This document shows, piece by piece, positions 53,644-62,506 of a DNA stretch of 64,000 nt. Within the stretch, counting starts at the first letter, position 1; each line of letters begins with the position of its first letter. The stretch is from Nitrosomonas eutropha (GTDB taxonomy: Bacteria > Pseudomonadota > Gammaproteobacteria > Burkholderiales > Nitrosomonadaceae): contig NZ_QICQ01000009.1 in NCBI RefSeq assembly GCF_003201195.1, positions 1-64,000 of the forward strand. The letters run 5' to 3'. The position numbers and the translations under genes were made by a program. The notes beneath the pieces are model-generated. The model saw nothing but the letters and a program-made list of their open reading frames with translations. It was not told where the DNA came from and searched no databases.

Positions 53644-54020
53644 TTAGAACTGTCTTTTAGGAGCAGTACCTACGATTGACTGAACGTGATCTTTTTCATC
53701 ATACGTAATAGTGATTTGTCTTTTATGTCCTTGCGTTGCTTCTATGGGCGTACCGACAACTTCCCAAAGTCCAAGGGTGGGAACATCCATTACCCCGTGC
53801 CCGATGGCCCGTCCAGCACTTGCTTCGTTACCAAGCTCATATTCATAAATATCCTGTCGTTTTCTGTTTTCCAGTGTTGTGTCGTAGTAATGGGGTGCCC
53901 AAGATGCAATTCTATTTCTCCACGTGTGGCACCAACCCTGATTGCCCCGAGATTGGAGTCCTGTTTTCTGGACAATGCCATTCCGACTGAGTACCCGGAT
54001 AAAATAGTTAAGGTGATCAC
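53644..54020 (-). pseudogene. Frameshifted small exported protein (SmpA/OmlA-like pattern)
   Basis: From GTG 54020 the frame starts with a membrane/signal segment (ITLTILSGYSVGMALS) and reads GAIRVGATRGEIELHLGHPI. It then leaves sense after HWKTENDR. A second minus frame carries the natural continuation: IYEYELGNEASAGRAIGHGV, MDVPTLGLWEVVGTPIEATQ and KRQITITYDEKDHVQSIVG, ending at 53644. The shift is near 53860. The reconstructed protein of about 125 residues resembles SmpA/OmlA-type lipoproteins ('G.t..eV...LG.P') only loosely. A sequencing error is the main alternative to a true frameshift. Confidence 0.65.
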
Positions 54021-54317
54021 AGTTAAGAATATATTGGTGATCTTTTCATCGATAATCTCCTTCGAGAATTTGGTATTGCTTTTAAACGGCTCTTTTTCTA
54101 CTGAATTGAGAAAATGAGGAAATAAGAGAGGAATGCTATGTAGTAGATAGTGTTTTGATCGTGAGGTGGAAGTGTTTCTAATGGCGCTTAAAAGTAGATC
54201 ATGATTTCAGATAATGGCGATACCTGACGTTAACATCACCAATACTTTCACTTTTATTCATTAGGGGTATCTGGCTAACCGGGTTTTCCCGGATGGTCAT
54301 TCTCTGGTATCAAATCA
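54021..54317. other. Non-coding stretch before comEC
   Basis: About 297 bp with no gene or clear structure. It presumably holds promoters for comEC (right) and the frameshifted gene (left). No operator could be recognised. Confidence 0.4.
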
Positions 54318-56717
54318 GTGTTGATCGGAATTTACAGTCTTGCATTTGTGTTCGGGGCCGTTTGGTTGTTGCAGCAGCCGGTTTTGCCCGAAATTTATTG
54401 GGCGATTGGGCTGATTCCGATAGTGCTGGCAGCTTTAATTCTTTCCCGACTCCAATTTCGTTTTTCCGTGTTGGTAAGCAGGTTTCTATTGTTTGTTGTT
54501 ATGCTGGGTGCCGGTTTTTTCTGGACAGCGTTATCGGCGCAGATGAGGCTGGCGGACAGTCTGTCGCATGAATGGGAAGGAAAAGATATTGTGGTTACCG
54601 GTGTTGTTCCGGACATGCCGCAGTTTGCCCGGTACAGCATGCGCTTCCGGTTTGATGTGGAGCAAGTGCTGACACCGGATGCGGTAGTACCTGCCCGTAT
54701 TCAGCTTTCCTGGTATCGGGATAACAAGCGTAAGGGGGTTGCTTTACCGCATATCACAGCAGGAGAGCGTTGGCGGTTAACCGTCCGGTTAAAGCGTCCG
54801 CATGGCAGCGCCAACCCGCATGTGCTGGATTATGAAGCCAGATTGCTTGAGCGTAACGTGCGCGCAACAGGTTATGTGCGAGCAGGGCAGGATAACGAGC
54901 GGCTTGAAGCATGGAACAGTGATCCGCACTACTTCTTTGAGCGTAAACGTGATGGAATTCGTAGTCATTTTCAGCATTATCTGGCCGAATATCCGTATGC
55001 AGGGGTGCTGATCGCGCTGGTGGTGGGTGATCAACGTGCTATTCCGTCGGAGCAGTGGGAGATTTTTACCCGAACCGGCACCAGTCATCTCATGGCAATT
55101 TCCGGTTCGCATATTACGCTGGTGGCCGGGCTGGTGTTTTTGCTGGCTTATTGGGTATGGCGTCGTGTTGGTCTTGCATTGTGGTTGCCTGCCCGCAAGT
55201 TTGCGCTGATGTGCGGGTTGATCGTTGCCATCGGTTATGCATTACTGGCTGGTTTTGCTGTGCCCGTGAAGCGTGCGTTATTCATGATGATCATCATCGT
55301 GGTGGCGTTCTGGGGTAACCAGCGCGTGCGTACACTGCCTGTGTTGGGGTGGGTGTTATTGCTGGTTGTGGTACTTGATCCGTGGTCGGTCATTGCACCA
55401 GGTTTCTGGTTGTCGTTTGCAGCAGTGGCGTTAATTTGCCTGGTAGTATCCGGCCGGATTGGTCGATCAAGTGCAGTAACTGGCTGGGTGCGCATACAGT
55501 GGGCGATTACGCTTGGTTTATTTCCGCTACTGCTGATCCTGTTTCAGCAGATTTCATTGATATCACCCGTTGCCAATGCGGTGGCGATACCGGTGATTAC
55601 CCTTGTCATCGTGCCGCTGGCATTACTGGCTACCATTCCCGGGCTGGAATTTCTGCTGCTGGTTGCATATCCCTTTCTGCAAATTACGATGGCTGTGTTG
55701 CAGTGGCTGGGGGAGCTTCCTCTAGCCACCTGGCAACAGCATGCACCGCCTTTATGGGCGGTGATTGCAGCGACCATCGGGGTGAAATGGCTACTGCTGC
55801 CGGGCGGGCCAGGGCTGGGCGTATCAGCTGGTTTTCCTGCAAGATGGCTGGGTATACTGGCAGGATTGCCATTATTTCTAGTTTTTCCTGAAAAACCAGC
55901 TGCGGGAGAGCTCTGGCTAACTGTGCTGGATGTGGGGCAGGGGTTATCTGTAGTGTTACGTACTCGCAACCATACTCTACTTTACGATACCGGGCCAAAA
56001 TATGGTGACAGTGATAGCGGGAAGTATGTGATTTTGCCATTCCTGCGTGGAGAGGGTATTCAGACGCTGGATAGGATGATCGTTTCCCACGCGGATTCGG
56101 ATCACAGTGGCGGGGCATTGTCGATATTGACGAGCGTAAAAACCGGAACGTTGCTGGCATCAATTGCGGCTGATCATCCGATACGGCAAGCTGTTCCTGA
56201 TAATCGCTATTGTCTTGCAGGAGATTCGTGGTGGTGGGACGGAGTACATTTCGAAATCTTGCATCCGCTGGAACCGGAGTTTTTGCTACAGAAACGCAAG
56301 ACCAATGAATCGAGTTGTGTACTCAAAGTAACAACGCCACATGGCAGTGTATTGTTGCCGGGAGATATTGGCCAGAAAACTGAGGCGAGTCTACTGCAAT
56401 ATGCTGGTACTTCGCTTGCTTCCAGCGTGTTGATTGTGCCGCATCATGGCAGCCGATCTTCATCTTCAGAAGCTTTTGTACGACAAGTTGATCCTGGCTA
56501 TGCTATTTTTGCAGTGGGTTACCGAAGCCGGTTCGGGCACCCGCATCCGGAAATAATAGAGCGCTATCAGGCGCAAGACAGCCAGCTACAGCGCAGTGAT
56601 CATGATGGAGCGGTATTGTTGCGTTTTGTCCGGGGCACTATAAAAGTTGATACCTGGAGAAAGCTTAATCGCCGTTTCTGGCATGACAAGTGGTCTGCAG
56701 CAGATGAGGCAGACTGA
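54318..56717 (+). CDS. comEC: DNA internalisation protein ComEC/Rec2
   Basis: A 799-residue inner-membrane protein that moves single-stranded DNA into the cytoplasm during natural transformation. Layout: N-terminal helices and a soluble domain (residues about 75-190, DUF4131), the Competence core with MAISGSHITLVAGLVFLLAYWVWRR, several helices, and a C-terminal metallo-beta-lactamase-like domain (LDVGQGLSVVLRT, SHADSDHSGG, LLPGDIG, VPHHGSRSSSS). The His/Asp set of the hydrolase domain is largely kept (HADSDH). Start is GTG 54318. Other competence genes are not in the window. Confidence 0.95.
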   Translation: MLIGIYSLAFVFGAVWLLQQPVLPEIYWAIGLIPIVLAALILSRLQFRFSVLVSRFLLFVVMLGAGFFWTALSAQMRLADSLSHEWEGKDIVVTGVVPDMPQFARYSMRFRFDVEQVLTPDAVVPARIQLSWYRDNKRKGVALPHITAGERWRLTVRLKRPHGSANPHVLDYEARLLERNVRATGYVRAGQDNERLEAWNSDPHYFFERKRDGIRSHFQHYLAEYPYAGVLIALVVGDQRAIPSEQWEIFTRTGTSHLMAISGSHITLVAGLVFLLAYWVWRRVGLALWLPARKFALMCGLIVAIGYALLAGFAVPVKRALFMMIIIVVAFWGNQRVRTLPVLGWVLLLVVVLDPWSVIAPGFWLSFAAVALICLVVSGRIGRSSAVTGWVRIQWAITLGLFPLLLILFQQISLISPVANAVAIPVITLVIVPLALLATIPGLEFLLLVAYPFLQITMAVLQWLGELPLATWQQHAPPLWAVIAATIGVKWLLLPGGPGLGVSAGFPARWLGILAGLPLFLVFPEKPAAGELWLTVLDVGQGLSVVLRTRNHTLLYDTGPKYGDSDSGKYVILPFLRGEGIQTLDRMIVSHADSDHSGGALSILTSVKTGTLLASIAADHPIRQAVPDNRYCLAGDSWWWDGVHFEILHPLEPEFLLQKRKTNESSCVLKVTTPHGSVLLPGDIGQKTEASLLQYAGTSLASSVLIVPHHGSRSSSSEAFVRQVDPGYAIFAVGYRSRFGHPHPEIIERYQAQDSQLQRSDHDGAVLLRFVRGTIKVDTWRKLNRRFWHDKWSAADEAD

Positions 56718-56760
56718 GCATCATCCCTCGTAACAAGCGCCTGAAATTTACTACCCCTAG

Positions 56761-56783
56761 TTTGTAGGAAAAATTCCTACAAA
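56761..56783. promoter_or_regulatory. Inverted repeat upstream of flhDC
   Basis: A perfect repeat TTTGTAGGAA-AAA-TTCCTACAAA lies about 130 bp upstream of flhD, and a third half-site (AATTCCTACGG) follows at about 56795-56805. The core TAGGAA...TTCCTA resembles LuxR/FixJ-type boxes such as RcsB sites, and RcsB is an established repressor of flhDC in enterobacteria. It could also end comEC transcription, but no U tract follows. Confidence 0.55.
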
Positions 56784-56913
56784 TTTTCAAGCCGAATTCC
56801 TACGGTTGATATGGTAACAGCCCGCTTTCCCCAATTTGCTCCCTGGTTAAAAATGCTTACATCATTTTTGAGAACAACCCGGTTTAATTTGTATATTAGA
56901 AGGAGCAGTAAAA

Positions 56914-57231
56914 ATGGGGACAAATCAGATTTTAGACGAAATCAGGGAAGTCAATCTCAGTTATTTGCTGCTGGCTCAACAAATGCTGCGTGAAGACAGG
57001 GTTGCTGCAATGTACCGTTTAGGTATTGACGAGGATATAGCGGATATTCTGATCAAGCTGACTAACAGCCAGTTATTGAAAATGGCTGGATCCAACATGC
57101 TGTTGTGCCGGTTCCGTTTTGATGACAGCCTGATTGCAGAAATACTTACAAGTCATAAACAGGATCGCGCACTGACACAATCCCACGCTGCAATACTCAT
57201 GGCAGGGCAACCTGCTGAAAAAATTTCCTGA
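56914..57231 (+). CDS. flhD: Flagellar master regulator subunit FlhD
   Basis: A 105-residue protein with the FlhD sequence: ILDEIREVNLSYLLLAQQML, then the helix-rich ALTQSHAAILMAG end. The Cys that makes the inter-subunit disulfide in E. coli (Cys65) corresponds to the region LLCRFRFD. FlhD4C2 activates class II flagellar promoters with sigma-70. GAAGGAG precedes the ATG by about 9 bp. flhC follows 26 bp downstream in the same operon. The inverted repeat upstream may control both genes. Confidence 0.96.
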   Translation: MGTNQILDEIREVNLSYLLLAQQMLREDRVAAMYRLGIDEDIADILIKLTNSQLLKMAGSNMLLCRFRFDDSLIAEILTSHKQDRALTQSHAAILMAGQPAEKIS

Positions 57232-57257
57232 GCACCCGTATAGAGGAGGAAGTAATC

Positions 57258-57833
57258 ATGAAAGTGAAAAGTATTTTATCCGAAGGTAAACAGATTCAGC
57301 TTGCCACTGAATTGGTCCGGCTGGGTGCAAGGCTGCAAGTGCTCGAAGTATCTACCACACTCAGTCGCGAACGACTTGTGAAGCTGTATAAGGAAGTTAA
57401 AGGTGTTTCTCCTCCCAAAGGTATGCTTCCCTATTCCGAGGACTGGTTTACAGGTTGGCAGCCTAACATGCATTCATCATTATTCATCAATATTTACAAT
57501 TACATTACCCAGTACACGAATGTTCGGGACATTGATGCCATTATCAAGAGCTATCAGCTGTATCTGGAACATATCGAGGTTAACCACCTGCAGTGTATAT
57601 TGAGTTTCACACGCGCATGGACATTGGTGCGTTTTGTGGAGAGTAAGGTGCTTTCTGTTACATCCTGCGTTAAATGTACCGGGAATTTCCTGGTTCACAG
57701 CCTGGATATTCAATCCAACCATGTATGCGGGCTTTGTCATGTTCCTTCACGTGCTGGTAAAACTAAGCGAGCAGCTGCGCAGAAGGCCAAAGAGGCTCAG
57801 GAAGTTGAGATCAGAGAAGCGTGTGCGGTCTGA
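57258..57833 (+). CDS. flhC: Flagellar master regulator subunit FlhC
   Basis: A 191-residue protein (E. coli FlhC: 192). It has the helix-turn-helix-like region ATELVRLGARLQVLEVSTTLSRERLVKLYKEVKG and the four zinc-ligand cysteines SCVKC...VCGLC near residues 140-165. It ends in a basic tail. The AGGAGGAAG ribosome site is strong. It forms the FlhD4C2 activator of flagellar class II genes, which lie outside this window. A GC-rich hairpin ends the operon. Confidence 0.96.
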   Translation: MKVKSILSEGKQIQLATELVRLGARLQVLEVSTTLSRERLVKLYKEVKGVSPPKGMLPYSEDWFTGWQPNMHSSLFINIYNYITQYTNVRDIDAIIKSYQLYLEHIEVNHLQCILSFTRAWTLVRFVESKVLSVTSCVKCTGNFLVHSLDIQSNHVCGLCHVPSRAGKTKRAAAQKAKEAQEVEIREACAV

Positions 57834-57886
57834 TATCTTTTTACAGCGTTTTCTGATCCGGTTTCATTGATTTTCCACAAATAGTC

Positions 57887-57925
57887 AGCACTTGGTTTCC
57901 CTGAATGGAGCCAGGTGCTTTACTT
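57887..57925 (+). terminator. Probable terminator after flhDC
   Basis: A hairpin with AGCACTTGGTTTCC and GGAGCCAGGTGCT arms (two G-U pairs and one bulge; loop CTGAAT) followed by TTTACTT. It lies about 54 bp after flhC. Confidence 0.6.
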
Positions 57926-58110
57926 CAAGATCAGTCCTGAAAAAATAGCAGAGCTTCTCTAACGATCCTTCATTCACGGTGTCAGTAAATTTCTGGTACC
58001 TCCGCATAAAATCCGGGATAATCGGCTAAAGTTAATCTTGCCTGGCCACCTGGAATCATTTCCGAAACTCAGATTCTCTAGCACTACCAATCCTGGAAAC
58101 ATTCTGACAA

Positions 58111-59640
58111 TTGAACCTGCTTAAAGCACTTGCCACTGTCAGTGGTATGACATTGGTTTCGCGTATCCTCGGTTTTGTACGAGATCTGATCATTGCAAGG
58201 ATATTTGGCGCAGGGATAGCGACTGATGCTTTCTTCGTAGCTTTTCGCATTCCAAATCTGCTCAGGCGCTTGTTTGCGGAAGGCGCTTTCTCCCAGGCAT
58301 TTGTCCCTGTTCTGGCGGAGTACAAGAATAACCGCACCAATGAACAGACCCGTGAACTCATTGATCACGTAGCCACTTTGCTCGGCGCGGCATTGTTTGT
58401 AGTGACATTGCTGGGTATTCTGGCGGCACCGCTGATCATTTATATCAGCGCCCCGGGATTTGCAGCAGTGCCGGATAAATTTGCACTGACAGTCGAACTG
58501 CTTCGGGTTACCTTTCCTTATATTTTGTTTATTTCGCTGGTGGCATTGGCAGGCGGTATCCTGAATACCTACAGCCATTTTTCTGTGCCCGCTTTGACGC
58601 CGGTTTTGCTGAATCTTTCCTTTATCGGTTGTGCATTGTGGCTTGCGCCGCTGATGGATCCTCCTGTGCTGGCACTGGCCTGGGCGGTATTCATCGGTGG
58701 TATTTTGCAGCTGGCTTTTCAGATACCCTTTCTGCTGCGCTTGAAAAGAATGCCACGATTGCGTTTCAGGTTTCGTAACAGCGGGGCATGGCGTGTGCTT
58801 AAACTTATGGGGCCGGCAGTATTTGGTGTTTCCATTGGGCAAATCAGCCTGTTAATCAATACCATTTTTGCATCATTGCTGATAACCGGGAGTGTTTCAT
58901 GGCTGTACTATGCTGATCGGCTGATGGAGTTTCCGGCAGGCATGCTGGGTGTGGCATTGGGTACCGTTATTTTGCCTTCATTATCACGTCACTATACGGA
59001 GAATAGCTCGGAGGAATTTTCCCGTCTGCTGGACTGGGGGCTGCGTCTAACTTTTTTATTAACGCTGCCAGCCGCTGTAGCACTGGCGTTGCTTGCCATA
59101 CCCCTTATAACGACATTGTTTTACTATGGTGCCTTCTCCATGGAGGATGTCTGGATGACCCGGGAAGCGCTGATCGCCTACAGCATTGGTTTGCTCGGAT
59201 TGATATTGGTAAAAGTGTTGGCGCCAGGTTTTTATGCCCGGCAGAATATCAGAACTCCAGTCAAGATCGCGATTTTGACGCTTGTTGCTACACAGCTCAT
59301 GAATCTTGCGTTCATTATTCCACTAAAACATGCCGGGCTCGCGCTGGCGATTGGCTTGGGTGCATGTCTTAATGCGGGCGTACTTTATTCCAAATTGCGT
59401 TCCTACGGCATTTATCAGCCTTTACCTGGATGGGGATTATTTATACTCAAAATTCTGATTGCCTTGATCGTGATGAGTGTGGGGTTATGGCTGACAGCGG
59501 GGAGTAATACCGAGTGGTTTGTGCTTACAGCAACTGAGCGAGTGGTGAAACTGGGGCTAATGGTAGTGCAGGGTGGCATCAGCTATTTTGCGTGTCTATG
59601 GATATTAGGATTTCGATTACATGATTTCTCGCGGCAATAA
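58111..59640 (+). CDS. murJ: Lipid II flippase MurJ
   Basis: A 509-residue inner-membrane protein with about fourteen helices. It starts at TTG 58111 and has the MurJ/MviN signature [19 protein letters not shown] and then [30 protein letters not shown]. The conserved Arg residues lining the cavity are present in SRILGFVRD and [10 protein letters not shown]. It flips the peptidoglycan precursor lipid II to the periplasm. It stands alone between flhDC and a small lipoprotein; the start is not preceded by a clear Shine-Dalgarno. Confidence 0.96.
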   Translation: MNLLKALATVSGMTLVSRILGFVRDLIIARIFGAGIATDAFFVAFRIPNLLRRLFAEGAFSQAFVPVLAEYKNNRTNEQTRELIDHVATLLGAALFVVTLLGILAAPLIIYISAPGFAAVPDKFALTVELLRVTFPYILFISLVALAGGILNTYSHFSVPALTPVLLNLSFIGCALWLAPLMDPPVLALAWAVFIGGILQLAFQIPFLLRLKRMPRLRFRFRNSGAWRVLKLMGPAVFGVSIGQISLLINTIFASLLITGSVSWLYYADRLMEFPAGMLGVALGTVILPSLSRHYTENSSEEFSRLLDWGLRLTFLLTLPAAVALALLAIPLITTLFYYGAFSMEDVWMTREALIAYSIGLLGLILVKVLAPGFYARQNIRTPVKIAILTLVATQLMNLAFIIPLKHAGLALAIGLGACLNAGVLYSKLRSYGIYQPLPGWGLFILKILIALIVMSVGLWLTAGSNTEWFVLTATERVVKLGLMVVQGGISYFACLWILGFRLHDFSRQ

Positions 59641-59694
59641 CCCAATGTATCGCTGACATACCCTGTTTTATTTGTAGGGGTGGTGTTTCAATGG

Positions 59695-59714
59695 GCATCC
59701 CCTCTATGGGATGC
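59695..59714 (+). terminator. Hairpin after murJ
   Basis: Perfect 7-bp arms GCATCCC and GGGATGC around CTCTAT. No U tract follows, so termination is uncertain. It is 54 bp after the murJ stop. Confidence 0.4.
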
Positions 59715-59849
59715 GTAAGAAGCAGATGCTTTTAACCCATTCAACCCAAGCAATAACAGTTTTATTCTACTGCTTGAGCTGAGAGATATTTTTGTTATAT
59801 ACTGCCGTTCGCAGCAAGGTTTATGAAATTTTTTAAAGGAACTTTAATA

Positions 59850-60050
59850 ATGAAATTTGCTTACGCAGCTGTTATCGCTACCGCAGTTCTGCTGGTAGCA
59901 TGCGGACGTCCTCATCAGGCTGTTCAAGAGTCGGAAAGAGAGAACTATGAAAAAATCATATCCGGCCAAAAAATAGACTGCGAACATGGGGTTGACGCAA
60001 ATGGCAAGTGTTTGAAAGAAGGTGATACTGGTATCCCGGAAGCGCACTAA
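59850..60050 (+). CDS. Small lipoprotein, unknown
   Basis: A 66-residue protein with a lipoprotein signal ([19 protein letters not shown]; lipid Cys18 in LVAC). The mature part is short, hydrophilic, with a second pair of cysteines ([13 protein letters not shown]). The start at 59850 is preferred over 59823 because AAAGGA lies 10 bp before it. A very strong bidirectional terminator follows at 60061. Function not recognised; it resembles small lipoproteins often seen near murJ in betaproteobacteria, but I cannot name a family. Confidence 0.75.
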   Translation: MKFAYAAVIATAVLLVACGRPHQAVQESERENYEKIISGQKIDCEHGVDANGKCLKEGDTGIPEAH

Positions 60051-60060
60051 GCTAAAAAAT

Positions 60061-60109
60061 GTATCTGTACAAAAAAACCGCCTTTTAGGCGGTTTTTTTG
60101 TACAGATAC
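60061..60109 (+). terminator. Strong extended terminator hairpin
   Basis: Perfect 22-bp arms with a 5-nt loop TTTTA; the GC core is ACCGCC/GGCGGT, flanked by A7/T7 and a further perfect GTATCTGTAC/GTACAGATAC extension. It lies 10 bp after the small lipoprotein gene. The symmetric A/T tracts allow termination on both strands. Confidence 0.9.
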
Positions 60110-60189
60110 AAACTTCACCATGGAAAAATTGCAGTGAAAAAACCCCTATAAGTATCATGGTATTTTCAGATATTCGCTATGTAAGCATT

Positions 60190-60230
60190 TTATTCTCCAC
60201 GAGACGGGGGATTAAATTCGTGGAGAATAA
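60190..60230. repeat. Perfect 13-bp inverted repeat with 15-nt spacer
   Basis: TTATTCTCCACGA and TCGTGGAGAATAA flank GACGGGGGATTAAAT. It is in the gene-free 258 bp between the terminator and the end of bamC. No U tract follows, so it is not a standard terminator; a protein site, a small RNA stem or a recombination relic are possible. The rest of 60110-60367 shows nothing I can name. Confidence 0.55.
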
Positions 60231-60367
60231 AGAGATATACTGCACCAATCGTAGTCAAGCCAACCAAGTATGGGGTAAGTAAATATATACCTACTTGTTA
60301 TGCTTGCTGTCCATTCGTATAGGATGAGCAGCGCGATCAGCTGGGTAATACTGTCGCTCTATTTACT

Positions 60368-61528
60368 TTACTTAAGTTGTTCGTATAACAAATTAAGAAT
60401 ACGTTTAGCTGTTTCTGATTCTTCAGCGATTCCATCCGTGTTAAGTACACTAACTTCACTATTTAAACTGACTTCACTTATCTTGATCTGATATTTCTCC
60501 GCTGTAGAATCTTTATCAGTGTCATTGGACCAGAAAGCCAGTTTGGAAAGTAAGCCTTTCCCCTTATCCGCTTTGTGGATTTCCTCACCGGGGCTGATAT
60601 AGCGGACAAAGTAAATCCCGCTCGAACGATCCCGATCTTCCACCGTAAAGCCGATCCGATCAAGCTCAAGGCCAACTCGCCGCCACGCGCGGTCAAACGG
60701 TTCCCTTATAATCAATATACCTTTCCGGGTTTTATCCAGGAACGCCCGTTCTTCAGTTGCACCACTTGCAGCAATTTCAGCCGTTGCACGTTCTTCATCC
60801 ACACCGAAACGTTGCATCAGACGGTTCAGCATTTCTGCTTCCAGTTCGGGATCTGATTTGCGTGGCTGCCAGATAGTGCGATTAGTATTGCGATCTGCCA
60901 GCACTTCAATCATGCCCCGGTGACTGATAAAAATTTCGGTTGCGCCGGATTGATCCTGCTCCAGGCGGGTACGAAACTTGTCACGTTCAGCGGTGGAATA
61001 AAGGCTGTCAAGGAAAGTTGATAGTGCACTTCGGATAATATCCTGGGGTATTTTGGCACGGTTTTCTGCCCAGTCAGTTTCCATGATTCCCAGATCGGGT
61101 GCTTCCACCTTGAGCAGAAATCCCATATCTTGCCAGAATTCTTTGATAACCGGCCATACTGCGGCGGGTTCGCGTGGCACAACCAGCCAGCGCTGAGTAC
61201 CGGAGCGTTCGATATGAATTCCGTTCTGCAGCGCAGTGGCAGAGAGTACGGGTAAATTTGCCCGCTCCCTTAATAGTCCGCTCCGGGTGCTGTTGTAAGT
61301 CGAGAATGTAGCGCTGCCGGACGCATCAACATCCGGAATGGCAAATCGTTCGTTGGTTTCGGGACTGGTCAGATCAGGCGGGACTTCAAGTGGAGGAAGT
61401 TTCCCTGCCGACTTGTAATCAATCTTTTTATTTTCGGGTAGCAGGTTGCAGCCCGAAACGAGGATCGCCAGCGTAATATTTGCAATCAGAAATTTTCTCA
61501 GACGTCTGCTCGGACGCTTCTTAAGCAT
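60368..61528 (-). CDS. bamC: Outer-membrane assembly lipoprotein BamC
   Basis: A 386-residue lipoprotein (signal ends LVSGC, lipid Cys at about 27). After the N-terminal unstructured PPLEVPPDLTSPETNERFAIP segment come two helix-grip domains, the second ending IKISEVSLNSEVSVLNTDGIAEESETAKRILNLL. BamC belongs to the complex that inserts beta-barrel proteins in the outer membrane. It lies directly downstream of dapA (9 bp), the classic dapA-bamC pair of proteobacteria. Confidence 0.93.
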   Translation of the reverse strand: MLKKRPSRRLRKFLIANITLAILVSGCNLLPENKKIDYKSAGKLPPLEVPPDLTSPETNERFAIPDVDASGSATFSTYNSTRSGLLRERANLPVLSATALQNGIHIERSGTQRWLVVPREPAAVWPVIKEFWQDMGFLLKVEAPDLGIMETDWAENRAKIPQDIIRSALSTFLDSLYSTAERDKFRTRLEQDQSGATEIFISHRGMIEVLADRNTNRTIWQPRKSDPELEAEMLNRLMQRFGVDEERATAEIAASGATEERAFLDKTRKGILIIREPFDRAWRRVGLELDRIGFTVEDRDRSSGIYFVRYISPGEEIHKADKGKGLLSKLAFWSNDTDKDSTAEKYQIKISEVSLNSEVSVLNTDGIAEESETAKRILNLLYEQLK

Positions 61529-61537
61529 GGTAAACCT

Positions 61538-62416
61538 TTAAACCGTGATACCAGCCTGCAGCATCGCTTTTCTGATCAGTTCGTGATGCTGGCTGGATAA
61601 AGCCGTCAATGGCAGACGTATGTTTTCGTTGATCAATCCCATTTTTGCCACCGCCCATTTGACCGGGATGGGATTGGCCTCGACAAACAAATCGATATGC
61701 AGCTTGAATAATCGGGCATTGATTGCCCGTGCCTGGGCCAGATCGCCGGACAGAGCAGCAGTACACATTTCGTGCATCAATCGCGGGGCGACGTTGGCGG
61801 TAACCGAAATAATGCCGTGTCCACCGAGCAACAGCAGCGCCAGTGCTGTGGCATCATCGCCACTGTAAACAGCAAAATTATCTGGTACACGCTGCACCAA
61901 ATCACATCCGCGTGCAATATTGCCAGTGGCATCCTTGATGCCAACGATACCAGGAATCTGCGCCAGCCGTAATGTGGTTTCATTACTGATATCTGCTACA
62001 GTCCGCCCCGGTACGTTATATAAAATCATCGGAATATCTACTGCTTCGGCGATTGCCTTGAAATGCTGGTACAACCCTTCCTGAGTCGGCTTGTTATAGT
62101 AAGGTGCGACGGACAGGCAGGCATCTGCGCCGGCATTCTTCGAAAACACGGTGAGCTCGATTGCTTCTCGGGTCGAATTGGCACCAGTGCCGGCGATGAT
62201 CGGAATACGTCCGTCTGCATAGGAAACAGCTGTTCGAATCAGCAGATCGTGCTCATCAAAATCTACGGTGGGAGACTCCCCTGTGGTACCGACTACGACG
62301 ATGCCATCCGTTCCCTGTTCGATATGAAAGTCGATCAAGGCACAGAATCTATCCAGATCCAATGCCCCGTCTTCCAACATGGGAGTGACGATCGCTACAT
62401 GACTACCTCTGAACAT
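61538..62416 (-). CDS. dapA: 4-hydroxy-tetrahydrodipicolinate synthase
   Basis: A 292-residue TIM-barrel aldolase that condenses pyruvate with aspartate semialdehyde for lysine and diaminopimelate synthesis. The Schiff-base Lys161 ([11 protein letters not shown]), Thr44-Thr45 (GTTGESPT), Tyr133 and Arg138 (LYNVPGRTV) all align with E. coli numbering. Length is standard. It is followed by bamC after 9 bp. An AT-rich Fur-like sequence lies 18 bp upstream of its start. Confidence 0.97.
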   Translation of the reverse strand: MFRGSHVAIVTPMLEDGALDLDRFCALIDFHIEQGTDGIVVVGTTGESPTVDFDEHDLLIRTAVSYADGRIPIIAGTGANSTREAIELTVFSKNAGADACLSVAPYYNKPTQEGLYQHFKAIAEAVDIPMILYNVPGRTVADISNETTLRLAQIPGIVGIKDATGNIARGCDLVQRVPDNFAVYSGDDATALALLLLGGHGIISVTANVAPRLMHEMCTAALSGDLAQARAINARLFKLHIDLFVEANPIPVKWAVAKMGLINENIRLPLTALSSQHHELIRKAMLQAGITV

Positions 62417-62433
62417 GGCACTTTGTCTATATA

Positions 62434-62452
62434 AATAATAATAATCATTATT
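62434..62452. promoter_or_regulatory. Fur-like sequence upstream of dapA
   Basis: AATAATAATAATCATTATT matches the Fur consensus GATAATGATAATCATTATC at 16 of 19 positions and lies 18-36 bp upstream of dapA. Iron control of dapA is not generally known, and AT-rich DNA can mimic this motif, so the assignment is tentative. Confidence 0.4.
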
Positions 62453-62506
62453 CTACCCGAAACAATCTGCTTTCATTCAATTTCAGCGATTGGCCATAAG
62501 CCAGGC

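Noticed and set aside
53686-54117. Plus-strand 143-codon frame
   Set aside because: It is antisense to the frameshifted minus-strand gene whose translation is clearly better.
54293-54571. Short plus-strand frame overlapping the comEC start
   Set aside because: It overlaps comEC in another frame and has no protein-like features.
58084-58842. Minus-strand 252-codon frame opposite murJ
   Set aside because: A low-complexity shadow of murJ rich in Gln, Cys and Lys; murJ is unmistakable on the plus strand.
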